A stretch of DNA of 64,000 nt from Cephalopachus bancanus (lineage: Eukaryota; Chordata; Mammalia; Primates; Tarsiidae): positions 1,674,001 through 1,738,000 of the forward strand of contig JAPVLO010000278.1 in the NCBI GenBank assembly GCA_027257055.1. Reading direction: 5' to 3'. The position numbers and the translations under genes are program-made. Below the pieces are notes generated by a model. That model was given only the letters and a program-made list of their open reading frames with translations. It was not told the origin of the DNA and searched no databases. Positions 10,190 to 20,355 of the stretch are shown piece after piece; position 1 is the first letter of the stretch; each line of letters opens with the position of its first letter.

Positions 10190-11737
10190 ACCAGGGCAGT
10201 CCGTTGCCCAATGTCCTATCTGACTGCACTTGGGACATGGCTTTTCGGGCACTCTGGGGTTGGGGCATCCTCGTGCCCAATGTCCTGGTTGCCCACACTT
10301 GAAGCAGGGTCCTGGTGGTTGTCGCTGGTTCAGGCATTGCCACCACCTTGGGTGACACCGGAGGAACCCTTAGCTCCCTGGAGGGCCTGGGCCAGCATCT
10401 GATACTTACGTCTTTTTGCCTTTTCATCTCGGTTGTGGAACACCTTAAAGGCAGTTGCTAGGACATCATGTTGGGGAGTGAGGGGGCCTCTGTCAAGCTT
10501 TTTTAGTTTTGCCCTAATGTCCGGATAGCTTTGGGAGAAAAAATATGTCATTAGGAGTTGCTGGCCATCAAGGGAGTCCAGATCTATGTGGGTATACTGT
10601 TGAAGTGCCCTAGTGAATCGACTGAGAAAGTTAGAGGGATTCTCATCTTTGTCCTGAATAACTTCCTGAAGTTTTTCAAAGTTAACTGCTTTTTGTGTAG
10701 CCCTACGCAGCCCAGAAAGGAGGCAAGTAGAGTAGCAATCCCTGGACTCGATGCCAGTGGGAGAGTTATAGTCCCAGACCGGATCCTGGTCTGGGACAGC
10801 CACTGCACCAAGTGGGTGAGCTGAGGTGGTTTGGTGAATTTTGTCTGCTTATGTTCTAGCCTGTTCCCAGACTCTCCTACATTCCTCCAGAAGCAGGGTG
10901 TTGGAAAGGATTAGGTGTATATCATGAAAAGTGAGGCTATAGGACTGGATGAGGTATTGAAACTCCTTAATGTAGGTGGCAGGATTAGTTGTGTATGATC
11001 CAAGACGTTTTTCTATTTGTGAGCGGTCTGAGATAGAGAAGGGGACGTGCACCTGGACAATACCCTCTGCACCTGCTACTTCGTGGAGGGGAGCTAGGAT
11101 GACCAATGCAGCCTTGGATCGGGTTACTGGAGGGTTACACTGGGGAGCAATTGGAAGGGGAGGATATATAGGTTGAACTTCTGGAGCAGAAGTGGGAGGG
11201 GCTGAAGAGGAAGGTGGGGGTGGGGAAGCCTTAGGTTGCCTGTAAGGTGGGGGTTCATCTGCAGGCTCGAAATCTGAGACGGAGGAGGAGGGAGCAGAGA
11301 TGGGATTTGCAGGGTCTGCAGTGGGGGGAGGGGAATCTAGAGGAGGAAGCTTACATGTGCATGGAACAATGGGAGAAAGAGAAGCTGTAGGAGAAGCAGT
11401 AGATGCTAGCATGAGTTGAGGGTGGAGGTTAGAGGGGTTACAGTTGAGACACAGCTGAGGATGTTCATGGAGGAGAGAAAAGGATTGAACATAGGGAATC
11501 TCTACCCACCGTTTTGAATGCTCACAGAAATTATAGAAGTCCCTGATAATATCAGGATTGAGGGGATCCCTGAGGGGGCCACTGATTTTGATTGTCTAAG
11601 GGATATGTAGGCCAGTCCTGTGTGCAGAGGCGAATTAGGCACTTGGGCTTAATATCAGGGGAGAGAGAGAGGGTAGAGAGATTGTTTAAAAGACATTTGA
11701 GAGGAGAATCGGCCGGCAGGGATGACGAGCCTCCCAT
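10190..11737 (-). pseudogene. gag: ERV-A gag (MA, p12, CA, NC)
   Basis: The start at 11737 gives MGGSSS, an N-myristoylation signal. The matrix frame is open to 11552, where a frameshift leads into a second frame. That frame holds a proline-rich p12-like region with a PPPY late-domain motif near 11250, then capsid. One in-frame TAA at 10849 interrupts capsid, which continues to 10330 with the major-homology-type block DENPSNFLSRFTRALQQY. A further frameshift near 10330 precedes nucleocapsid, which has two complete CX2CX4HX4C knuckles, CFKCGQPGHWARGC and CPKCSQIGHWATDC, between 10306 and 10190. Two knuckles differ from the single one in murine leukaemia virus. Gag would form the virion core. 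Confidence 0.87.
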
Positions 11738-12891
11738 GGGGGAACAGGCAGACTAAACGGGGCATCCTCCGAAGAGTCGGCTGTCCAAGAAGTGTGGCTG
11801 TGGCAAAGTCTGTCATCACAGAGGTTTGGCACAACCAGGGTTCTCCTGGAGAACCAAGGGGTCAAGGCACGTAGCGCTAGGATTTTTCAAAACAGACAGA
11901 GAGCACTTGACCGAGCAGAGGGTAGGGAGTGTATTCACTGCCAGTCGAACAGAGTTTTTGACGTGGGAGCCCTTCAGAATCTGCTGTGGGCCAGCAGACG
12001 TGGGATCCCTGAGGCCTGCTGCAGCCCAACAGCCATGGGATTCCTTAGGGAAGGGGGGAAAGAAAGAGAGGGAGAGAAAAAGAATTTTACAGAAACTGCT
12101 GTGGGTTAGCAGACATGGGGCCCCCGGGGCCCACTGCAGCCCGGCAGCCACAGGAGTTTTTTAAGGTTTGAGAGAGACAAAAGAGAAGAGGAAGGCTTCA
12201 GGGTCCACTGTGGTCATGGAGGCTGAGGCAGGGTGTGTTCCCTCTCGCCTGGGGGCCGGAGGGGGTGGCTCTTGAAGTTCGTTCCCTCCCGAGTTCCCCG
12301 GAAAGTTTTCACTCCCTTGTTTGGGGGAGGGGGACTTGCCTGTCCAACGAGTGCTAGTGTGGATGCGGCTCGGGCATTCAGAAGGGTGGGGAGAGTCTGG
12401 GAGGGCTGAATTGGCCACAGGCGCTGCATCGGTTCCCGCCCAGGGGTGAGAGAGAGACCTGCACAAGGGCGAGAAAGACCCGATTCACAGTGAGATCTAA
12501 CACCCATTAAAGCCAAGAGTTCAATGGGTCGAAGCGGGACAGGAGGGAGGGAAATCTCTGCCTACTTTTTTGAATGCTCATAGAAGTTACAGAGGTGGCT
12601 TTAGAGACCTAGGTGGGAGAGGAGAAAACCAGTAGGGGTCTGCTGTGGCTTTGAAAGCCTAGGCAGGGTGTGGTCCCCCCCTCACCTGGGGCCGAAAGAG
12701 CCGCCGGGCGATCAATGGTCAGTCTCTTCCGGGTATCCCGGGTGAGGTTTTAGGTTTTTCAGTTAGGGGCACTTACCTATCCGAGGTGATGATGGATGCG
12801 GCACTGACATTCAAGAAAGTGGGCGAAGGCCTTAAGGGATGAGTCCCACCGGCGCCGGAACAGGGTCCCGCCTTAGGGCAAGAGGAACCCC
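11738..12891 (-). other. ERV-A 5' leader with internal partial duplication
   Basis: The leader is long (about 1.15 kb) and GC-rich. Segment 12545-12960 shares pieces in the same order with 11500-12530. TTTTTGAATGCTCATAGAAG (12569) resembles TTTTGAATGCTCACAGAAAT (11513). AGGCAGGGTGTGGTCCC (12661) resembles AGGCAGGGTGTGTTCCC (12226). GTGAGATCTAACACCC-AAAGCCAAGAG near 12490 resembles the LTR end. A shorter pair is GCTGTGGGCCAGCAGACGTGG (11983) and GCTGTGGGTTAGCAGACATGG (12099). Confidence 0.65.
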
Positions 12892-12909
12892 GTCTGAGCC
12901 ACGGCACCA
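12892..12909 (-). other. ERV-A primer binding site, tRNA-His-like
   Basis: On the minus strand TGGTGCCGTGGCTCAGAC lies one base after the 5' LTR. It matches the complement of the tRNA-His 3' end, as I know it, at 15 of 18 positions, including the first ten. Primate ERV-H and FRD proviruses also use tRNA-His. Confidence 0.82.
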
Positions 12910-12910
12910 A

Positions 12911-13307
12911 TGAAAGATGGTGGCGCGCAGCGAGACTCAACACCCTTTAAGGCCAAGAGATTTATTAAAGCAGCAGCTACAGAAAGAAGGAAGAGGGTCT
13001 GTAACCGCTGGGTAGGGGAGGGAGAGTGAGAGAGAGCCCGTGAGAAAGGTCTGTATTTATCAGTTTGGGAGGGGGTGGCCAGTGCTGTGCCAGGGCCTGG
13101 CAAGGGCTGGCCAGTGCCGTGTTAGGGTCTTATTGGAGGGGGCTATGAGGTAGTATTCCTATAGGGAGATAATATTTGCGCATAGGTTTAAGTTTCGCGT
13201 GCACGGGAAAAGCTGGAGTTTAGGGCCTTTGTAGTCTTTGTTTGGTTCTATGTGGTGTTTAGTGCCATCTTGGGAGATGCCCTTCTGACTGTTCCCTGCG
13301 CCCTTCA
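12911..13307 (-). repeat. ERV-A 5' LTR (promoter)
   Basis: This is the partner of 3983-4379, with the same length. Its TATA-like and AATAAA signals are conserved. Roughly 18 differences, nearly all transitions, separate the two LTRs. Confidence 0.95.
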
Positions 13308-13312
13308 CCCCA
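13308..13312. repeat. ERV-A target-site duplication, right copy
   Basis: CCCCA lies directly outside the 5' LTR and is identical to 3978-3982. Confidence 0.85.
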
Positions 13313-13929
13313 AATGAAGGCCACCACACTAGCATCACATGGAAAAGCTTTTCTTTGACCTTCTCCTAGTCTCCTGCTTTTCCCTTCCATTCTCCCATGA
13401 GCCTAGCCATAGGAACTAGAATCCACCATCTCCAAGGCAAGGCTTTTGGGAAAAGAACCTCCTTTTCCAAAAGCCAGTCATTTTTCAAATGTAAAAATAT
13501 TCTCTGTGAACACCGGCCATCAAGAAAGGATCCAGCCAAGAGCGGTGGCTCAAACGCCCATCATCCCAGCGCCCTGGGAAGCAGAGGTGAGGAAAAAAAC
13601 ACAGTCATTTGCCACAGGAAGGGGAACCAAGCATCCAGGGAAGAGAGAGGCGAGAAAGAAACTTCATTCTATACTTTCATTGTTTTTGAACGATGTGAAT
13701 GTACCGGACTACCTTCTAAATGAATTTCTCAAACAGCTTTAATGATAATGTGACACCAACATCAGCATGCCTGCCCAATTCAGCAAAGCTTTAGGACATA
13801 TCTCTCTTGGTGGTGATAAGGGCATGGTGAACATTTTGATGGGATTTCTATGTGCTTTACCTGTATGATCCAATGTACAAGGACAGACCTTGTCTGTGAA
13901 ATTCACTTCTTCTCTCCAGCAACTACTCA
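13313..13929. other. Non-coding flank right of ERV-A
   Basis: This is shared with 30697-30790 and 31904-32395. Short frames on both strands are not preserved between copies. I recognise no gene. Confidence 0.55.
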
Positions 13930-14155
13930 ACTGACGCTTTGTACTGAATAGTCATCACCATCCTCACAGACAGAAAATCTTATTACCGTTTTCCCTTTCC
14001 TTTCTATACATAAGGTGACCAAAGCTCAGGAAACTAAAGCATCTTGTTCACAAACACAAAGCAAGTCAGTCAGTCACACGCTGATTCTGAAATGGAGTTC
14101 TGCCTGACTTCAGAATCCACCCTCTTAACCTGCAGGCTACACTTGTTGGATCTTC
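13930..14155 (+). mobile_element. MIR element, sense
   Basis: The MIR core pattern is visible: ACATAAGGTGACCAAAGCTCAGG, then a CACAAAGCAAG block, TTCTGAAATGGAGTTCTGCCTGACTTCAGAATCCACC and CTCTTAACC. It is shared with unit B (32400-32595 and 32905-32935), where an Alu splits it. Confidence 0.65.
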
Positions 14156-14434
14156 TGACAGCTCTATGAGTAAACAGCACAGGTATCAGTTCCAGGATGT
14201 TTTTCATTTCCAATGGCCCATCCTAAGACAAGCCTTGGTTGTTCCTTTCTCCACCTTTCAGAGACCGTTTTGGCAGCCTAAACACACGAAGCATGTGTTC
14301 TGCCTAGCCAAATGAGTCTCTGAGTAGAATGGAGAACCCAGGTGGTCACACAGCTGGGTCATTTACCCTAAAGTAGTAGCACAATGCCAAAGTGGGCACA
14401 ATAGACAGCAGTATTCTTCACCATAGGTCACACG

Positions 14435-14690
14435 TGGAAGCCACCAGAGTGTCCATGATGGATGAGTGGATAAGCAAAGCTCGACACCTATGTACCACAG
14501 AATGTAGTTCAACCTTAGAAAGGAAGGAAAGTCTGAGTCATACTACCACATAGATGAGGACATGGTGCTGAGTGGAATAAGCCAGTCCCCAAAAAACAGA
14601 TGGCCTGGTTTCTTTAGATGAGGGACTCAGAGTAGTTGTCCTCATCCTAGGGACAGAACTTAGAATACTGTTTGCCAGGGCTGAGCCTGG
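14435..14690 (+). mobile_element. L1 3' end fragment
   Basis: The pattern ATGGATGAGTGGATAAGCAAAG, TACCACAGAATGTAGTTCAACC, AAGGAAGGAAAGTCTGAGTCAT, AATAAGCCAGTC, TTTGCCAGGG is the common 3' part of old mammalian L1 copies. It is shared with unit B at 33195-33385. Confidence 0.7.
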
Positions 14691-14992
14691 AGGCCAGGGA
14701 AATAGAGAACTATTGTTTCTTGGGCATACTTTCAGCTTTCCAAGAGAAGAGTTCTGGAGAGGAATGGTGGTGGTGGTGGTGGTCGCACAGCATAATGACA
14801 GTATTTCACACTGCTTTCATAAAATGGGGAAAACAAGGAAAAACCCACTCTAAAAAGAAAGGTGACATGTTTACAATCCAGGTAAAAGGTCTATGTGGAG
14901 GTAGACTACTGTGTTTCAGTTGAGGTGGGAGCAGAAAAGTGTTTCTGGGTCCCTCTTTCATTATGTCCTCCCCACCCCCCACACCCCCTCAA

Positions 14993-15232
14993 CGAGGTCT
15001 CACTCTGTCACCCAGGCTGGAGTGCAGTGGCACGGTTGTGGCTTGATGTAGCCTCAACTGCCTGAACTCTGGCAGTCCTTCAGCCTCAGCCTCCCAGGCA
15101 GCTGGGACTGCAGGCGTGTATCACCATACCTGCCTAATTTTCTTATTTATTTATTTTTTTTAGAGATGAGGTCTTGCTATGTTGCCCAGGCTGGTCTAGA
15201 GCCCCTGGGCTCAAGTGATTCCTCTTGCCTTA
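14993..15232 (-). mobile_element. Old Alu, antisense
   Basis: Both arms are present, from GAGGTCTCACTCTGTCACCCAGG to TCTAGAGCCCCTGGGCTCAAGTGATTCC. It is a J-like copy also found in unit B near 33383-33606, so it predates the duplication. Confidence 0.82.
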
Positions 15233-15259
15233 ATCTCTTTTATTGTCTCTTCTGAACCA

Positions 15260-16500
15260 AAGTAGTGAAAACTTTTTTGGCTTCACAAATAGTAAGCAGA
15301 AAATGAGAGAGTAGCATTTTTATGGGGGGCATTGAACATGTGCACAGGGCAAAGAGCTGCCACCCTCTGACTCGTGCCACCTCCTCCCTGAATGTGAATG
15401 TTACCATGGATCAGATCCCCTGTTTCACATGGGAGAAAAGCCAAACGACTGTTGTTAGTAGGGCAGCATCTATGATCTCAGGGTCATGTGACCAACTGTT
15501 TCTCACCCAAGTGGATCATGGGCTCCAAGTCACTTAGGAAAGACCGACAGAAAGGAAAATGTTGCTATGATCGGCTTATCCATGACAGGCTAGGGGAGAT
15601 TGAAGGTGTCTGTTGGGGAAGAAGATGGTTTCTGGGTAAAGGGCAACCGAGCCAGGATCCAGGTGCATCAAGTGCCAAGGTGGCTTCAGGTGCCCAGACG
15701 TTCGTGGGAAATGCTATAAACACAACCTGGAGTCAGCCAGCCCTGACCAGGACTAGAAGAATTGATGAAAGCCCGCTGTTTGGATGAGCTCCAGAATTGA
15801 AAATACCTGAATCCCGGGTCATCCTCCCTTGAACAGCCAGGTGGTGTGGTGGTGAGGGTGGAGTTGGCCCTCAAAGGGTTGGGAGGGAGTTCCTGAAGAA
15901 GGAAAAGTAGGGGAGAGGCCCCATAGACCAGCCCCAATCCCCCAAACCTGCTCTCGAGCATCACACTGGCTGGGCTGGAAAATAGTGGCAGCCTTCAGGG
16001 TGGGGTTGTGGCTGGACAAGCCTGCGGAACCCAGAGTAGCCTGAGGCAATGGGATAGTCAGCTCCCACCCAACCCTGAGGGGCAGAGCAATGGGCACCTG
16101 CATGAGACTGGAGAAGCCTGCGGCTGGAAAGGAACCCCCTCAAGCGAGCCCATGTGGGAAAGGAGGTCGAGGGGTGCCCGCTTCCCTGGGGAGTCACCAG
16201 GCCCCTGGTCCAGGGGACAGTGACTAGAGACTGTGGGAACAAGAGGAAGGAGACTTGAGAACCTCCTTACGGGCCCATCTTGGGGGAATACATCCCTCCT
16301 CTGAGTCACCCCTTCTACCCACCATCCTTCTGGCGTGGTCTGGTGGGAGGAACAAGGGCCCTGGACTGGGACTGCCTGAGGCCACAAGCTCTCTCTCCCT
16401 GGGAAGAGTTCATTTATCCTGGGGGTATTCTGAGAGCCATTCACTGGTGTTTGGACACTTTGAAGTTCCGGCTTGTTCTTTTGCCACACTACCTACCACC
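15260..16500. other. Duplicated non-coding DNA
   Basis: This is homologous to about 33625-35775. It is GC-richer than average and carries chance open frames on both strands (for example 16058-16489), but the frames are not preserved in the other copy. I recognise no protein family. Confidence 0.55.
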
Positions 16501-16502
16501 AG

Positions 16503-16668
16503 GAAGTCCATCTTTTTTTTTGAGTTGGAGTCTCACTCTTGTCACCCAGGCTGGAGCACAATGGCATGCTCACAGCCACCGCAGCCTCGACCTACTGGGC
16601 TTAGGCTATCCTTCCACCTCAGCCTTCCAAGTAGCTGGAGCTGCAGGTGCACACCACTACAACCAACT
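16503..16668 (-). mobile_element. Alu right monomer only, antisense (unit A specific)
   Basis: It runs from a T-run and GAGTTGGAGTCTCACTC to CACCACTACAACCAACTA, so only the right arm and no left arm is present. Flanks AGGAAGTCCATC and AGAGGCCCATC look like a worn target duplication. Unit B (near 35775) has the uninterrupted site. Confidence 0.82.
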
Positions 16669-16699
16669 AAGAGGCCCATCTTACAGCATGAATTGTTAG

Positions 16700-17440
16700 A
16701 TACCACTGATTCCTTCCACTGGTCATTTTGCTACAGGGCTGGTGGCTGGGAGAGGAAGAGCTGCTTCTGTGCTTTGAGACGAAATGCCATTGAATGCCAT
16801 AGACCTTACAGTGACTTGCTCAGGAAAACTTCCCATCTAAAGAGATTCAGGGTGGAACTATATTTGCAGTTGACTTTATGAAAACCTGGTGGAAGAGTCC
16901 ATGAGGTTTGTCATGGCAGAGAAAGGAGAAAAAAACCAACTTGATGAACGAACAATGGGACCCAGCCAGGAGAGAAAACTGTTGCCCCCAGGGCCTGAGC
17001 GACCTGTCTGTGCACAGGGCTGCCCCATATTCAAGAACAGCGAGGGCTAGGTGGTGCCTGAAGACAGTTGAACCGATGCACAGATCAGCCTGGAAGGAGG
17101 AGAAGGGGGATTCGAGGCAGTGGTAGAATGAAGGGCTGAAGGAATACTGGGTGGCAGGTGCCCTGATCCCCTTAGACCATGTTTCTGAGCCCAGGGACCC
17201 TCCCAGGTACTCCCCACTGCTAGTAGACTGAAGCTCCCTGGGAAACAGACATAGCCCCCCAAGCCCCCACCCCCAACAGGAGATTTTCTGGAACTTTCAT
17301 CCAGAGAGGAGGGAGTGACCAGGCATTCTGTTGCTCAAGGCTTTAACCTTAGAGAGTCACTGGCACAGCCACTCTCACTAACTTGCTTCCTGTGTTTGTT
17401 AAGAATTGTCTCTGGGTGGGGCCAGGCATAGTGATTCACA
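16700..17440. other. Duplicated non-coding DNA
   Basis: This is homologous to about 35800-36312 plus 37010-37300. No gene is recognised. Confidence 0.5.
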
Positions 17441-17453
17441 CATGTCATCCCAG
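17422..17453 (+). mobile_element. Old Alu, sense, 5' piece
   Basis: GGCCAGGCATAGTGATTCACACATGTCATCCCAG is the Alu head. The element continues at 18397 after an LTR insertion. The uninterrupted partner is 37299-37590. Confidence 0.8.
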
Positions 17454-18396
17454 TGTTGCAGAGTGGGTGAATACCATGCTGGTGGTGACCAGGTTCTTGG
17501 TGCCGTGAGCAAAGAATCAGAGGAGACACACACCAAGAGATTTAAAGCTAAGAGTAGTTTATTTAGTAAAAGGACAGAGGGAGTACACTCCGTAGAGCGA
17601 ATGGAGTGGGCCCAAGCTGAAGTTGATCAAGAGCAGCAAGCTAAACAAAGCCAGGACCTTATATGTCCTTCAATTTTGCAAAGTTTGCAAAAACAAACAT
17701 TTTGATAAATGTTTTGGGGGTTAAATATACTTTCTAATGCCAGGTGCAATGACTCATGCCTGGAATCCCATCACTTTGGGAGGGAGAGGATTGCCTGAGA
17801 CCAACCTGGGCAACATGGCGAGACCACATCTGTACAATAAATAAATAAAAATTAGCTAGGCACAGTGGCTCCTGTTGTTCTACCTGCTTGGAAGGCTGAG
17901 GTGGAAGGATTGCCTGAGCCCAGCAGGTTGAGGCTGTAGTGACCGTGAGCAAGCCACTGTACTCTAGCCTGGACAATAGAGTGAGACTTCAACTCAAAAA
18001 AAAAAAAGTACTTTCTGGGGAAGGGGTAACATTTCAGGCTACTGTGCATGTCTCTGCCTGCCATCCTTTAACTTTAATTGTATGTAGGAGGTGCAGGCCC
18101 GATGCATTAGCCTTAACTAGTTCTTTCGCATGGATAGATTACAGAGAGTTCAATGGAGTTCTTGTTGCACATATGGCATGCCTGAGGTATAAGTTTTATG
18201 GCCCTCTTATCTTGTTCTAGGAAGGGATGTCATGTTGTCCTGGGAGGTTGATCTAGCATTTCAGTTAATGACTCCTTTATTGCTTATGTTCTGTTGTGGA
18301 AGTTTGACTAACATTGCAGGTCTATGGCATTTCTCCTTTTCTCATGGCTTCTTATCTGTGGAGGCTCATCCAGTCTCCATCCTATCTCTTGCCTCA
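17454..18396 (-). mobile_element. Solo LTR in unit A, with internal Alu
   Basis: The insert begins TGTTGCAG and ends TGCCTCA, and is flanked by CCAG on both sides (17450-17453 and 18397-18400), a 4-bp target duplication. Unit B has the unbroken sequence CATCCCAGCACTTTGGG at the same place, which proves an insertion after the duplication. Minus-strand orientation is inferred from an AATAAA (plus near 17560-17567). An Alu (17738-18008) lies inside it. Without the Alu the LTR is about 670 bp. Confidence 0.85.
17738..18008 (+). mobile_element. Alu, sense, inside the solo LTR
   Basis: It runs from GCCAGGTGCAATGACTCATGCC to GACTTCAACTCAAAAAAAAAAAA. It is the lineage type with CAGCAGGTTGAGGC. The flanks ATACTTTCT and GTACTTTCT form its target duplication. 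Confidence 0.9.
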
Positions 18397-18590
18397 CCAG
18401 CACTTTGGGAAGCTGAGGTGAGAGGATCGCTCGAGTTTAGGAGCTCAAGACCAGCCCGGGCAACATAGCGAGACCTCATCCTTACCAAAAAATAAGTGCC
18501 TGAATGAATGAATAAGTGAATGAATGAGCTCAATGAGGTGGCATGCACCTGTAGTCCCAATTACTCAGGAGGCTGAGGAGAATGTCAAGG
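18397..18590 (+). mobile_element. Old Alu, sense, remainder
   Basis: It continues the Alu begun at 17422, through CACTTTGGGAAGCTGAGG, an AATGAATG expansion in the linker and TACTCAGGAGGCTGAGG. The right arm is cut short compared with 37430-37590 in unit B. Confidence 0.8.
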
Positions 18591-19699
18591 AGCAGTCAGC
18601 CTTGGGTGTCCTCATGTCAGCCATCCCCAGCCCTGAACCATATGCCACCACGGAGTTTCCCCTTAAGTCCCATCCTCTCCCAGGTTAGCTAGAAAGCAGC
18701 CACCAGCAAATGTTGAGCTCCCAGGATATGGTGATCAGAGCTTCCCAGGGGTTTTTGTTTTTTATTAATCTTTACTCCTCCCCCCGACACACACACACCA
18801 AACTCCACCTGGGTTTCAGCAGGGCACGACTGTGTGTGAGTAAGGCAGCTTCTTCCCATGAGGGATTGGAGACTCGCAAGGCTCATGGTGTCCTCCAAGT
18901 CTGTGACAGGAGCACAGAACCCCGACTTCCCCTCACCTCCCTGAATTCCTCCAGAGGCTGACCACGGTCTGTGCCACAACCAGGCAAGGGTATGGCCCCT
19001 TCCATCCCAGCTCAGATAATTTTTCTCTTCTTTGTACTATGTGGCTGTTATCACTTCTCAGATGAGTGGCGGGGCACACTGCCAGGCCCATGCCTTTTTG
19101 AGTGCTGAGGAAACTCTCTTTCTTGGTTTATTCCACAGGAGAAATGTACCCTAATTGCTTCCAGTCAGCCGTCTTCATCCAATCCCCCTAAACGTCTACT
19201 TTGAATGAGTGTCAACAAAAGCTGTCACAGAATTTTCTGGAAATGAGAAGTCCTAAACTGAGCTGTCTTTCATTCGTCTTCCTACCTTGAGTCAAGAGAG
19301 GGCCTGTTTGAGTGTTTTGGCATTCTCTCATGAATGCAGCATATGCAGATGGTGGTCAAGCATTCTGGGCTTTCATTTATTCAGGAAGTGGCCTTTTGGA
19401 GTGGCCTGGTTGGTCACCCAGCACCTCCGAGCATGGGACAGAGTCACCAACAGCAACCAAAGGTCCAGGGTCTACCTTGGCATGAGTCGCGGTATGGGGT
19501 GCATGCACAGCTCTCCCCATCTTCTCTATGGAGAGAGCAAAACAAATCCAGAAGGAATAAAGTCCCTCACGCTAGGTGCTATCTTTCCCCACCCTACAGG
19601 GACACTAATTCTTATCCTAAAAATGAGAATCCTCTCATCAGTGAATCAGAAGGGGCCCCGGCCTCCCAGAGTTAGCAGGATAAGAAAGCCCTCTCTGCA
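18591..19699. other. Non-coding DNA between units A and B
   Basis: I see no clear counterpart in unit B except near 19188-19203, which matches 38054-38070. A (CA)n tract lies at 18787-18799. No gene is recognised. Confidence 0.45.
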
Positions 19700-20355
19700 T
19701 TCACCCTACAAGGGGAATCTCTTTGAAGCCACCCATTCCATCCATTGCTGGTTTTCTGTCTGTGCTCGCCTCCCTCCTTAGCCTTTTTCTATCTAGAGTC
19801 CACCTCCACTCCTCAGCAACCAGGAGCACTCATTCTGGGGCCTAGAAAAGGCGAGACCCAAATGTAGAAAATCTGGTCAAAACCAATGAAAAATTATCAT
19901 CCCAAAATGTTGTGGTCGGGTCTCTTACCTAGAGACATATGACCCTGGAGAAAATGATGGGGGCACCTCTTCAGTGACCTTGAGAGAGAGTTTGAGACAC
20001 AGTCTCCCAAACTGGATGGTCTCAGAAAATCCTCTGTTCAAGAAGCAATCATCTCATCCAGTCCAGAAAGAGGAGAGTTGGTCAGCTGGTTACCCTGTGC
20101 ATGTTTCTCCTTTTCCAAAGATCCTCACAATGCCACCCACTGGTGGTTCATGCAATGGGGCTCCAGGCCAGGCAAAGATTGTCTCTGAATTGATCCTAAC
20201 AACTGACAGAATGCCTGAGTGAAGGTGTGCCTTACATTGTCCTCTTCCTACTCCTTTTCCTTCTCCTCCTCCCTCTCCTCCTCCTCTGCTTCCACCATCA
20301 CCACAGACCCAAGTACTCTGTGAGGTTGGGGCCCCAGAAAAAAAAAACAATCCCC

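Larger units (their letters stand above)
3983..13307 (-). mobile_element. Complete class I endogenous retrovirus (ERV-A)
   Basis: A full provirus of 9.3 kb is read on the minus strand as 5' LTR, primer site, long leader, gag, pro-pol, env, polypurine tract and 3' LTR. Both LTRs are 397 bp, begin TG and end CA, and differ at about 18 positions (about 4.5%). The primer site resembles tRNA-His, and gag/pol are gammaretrovirus-like. This suggests relatives of the primate ERV-H or FRD groups, but I could not run a search. No Alu interrupts it, unlike ERV-B, which fits a younger age. All genes carry stops or frameshifts. Confidence 0.93.
3100..19203 (+). repeat. Segmental duplication, unit A
   Basis: This is the first of two direct copies of one sequence. 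Paired stretches include 3133-3500 with 19720-20060, 3711-3982 with 20065-20355, 13308-13400 with 30692-30790, 13405-14170 with 31904-32970, 14435-14690 with 33195-33385, 15260-17440 with 33625-37300 and 18397-18590 with 37320-37490. By eye the copies differ at about 12% of sites in the 200 bases near 15490 and 34740. Unit A alone contains ERV-A, a solo LTR (17454-18396), an Alu right monomer (16503-16668) and about 190 bases near 3500-3700. Confidence 0.85.

Noticed and set aside
16058..16881. Open frames of 139-208 codons as candidate exons
   Set aside because: The longest ones run straight into the antisense Alu at 16503-16668, so part of the 'protein' is Alu. The frames are not kept at 35400-35900.
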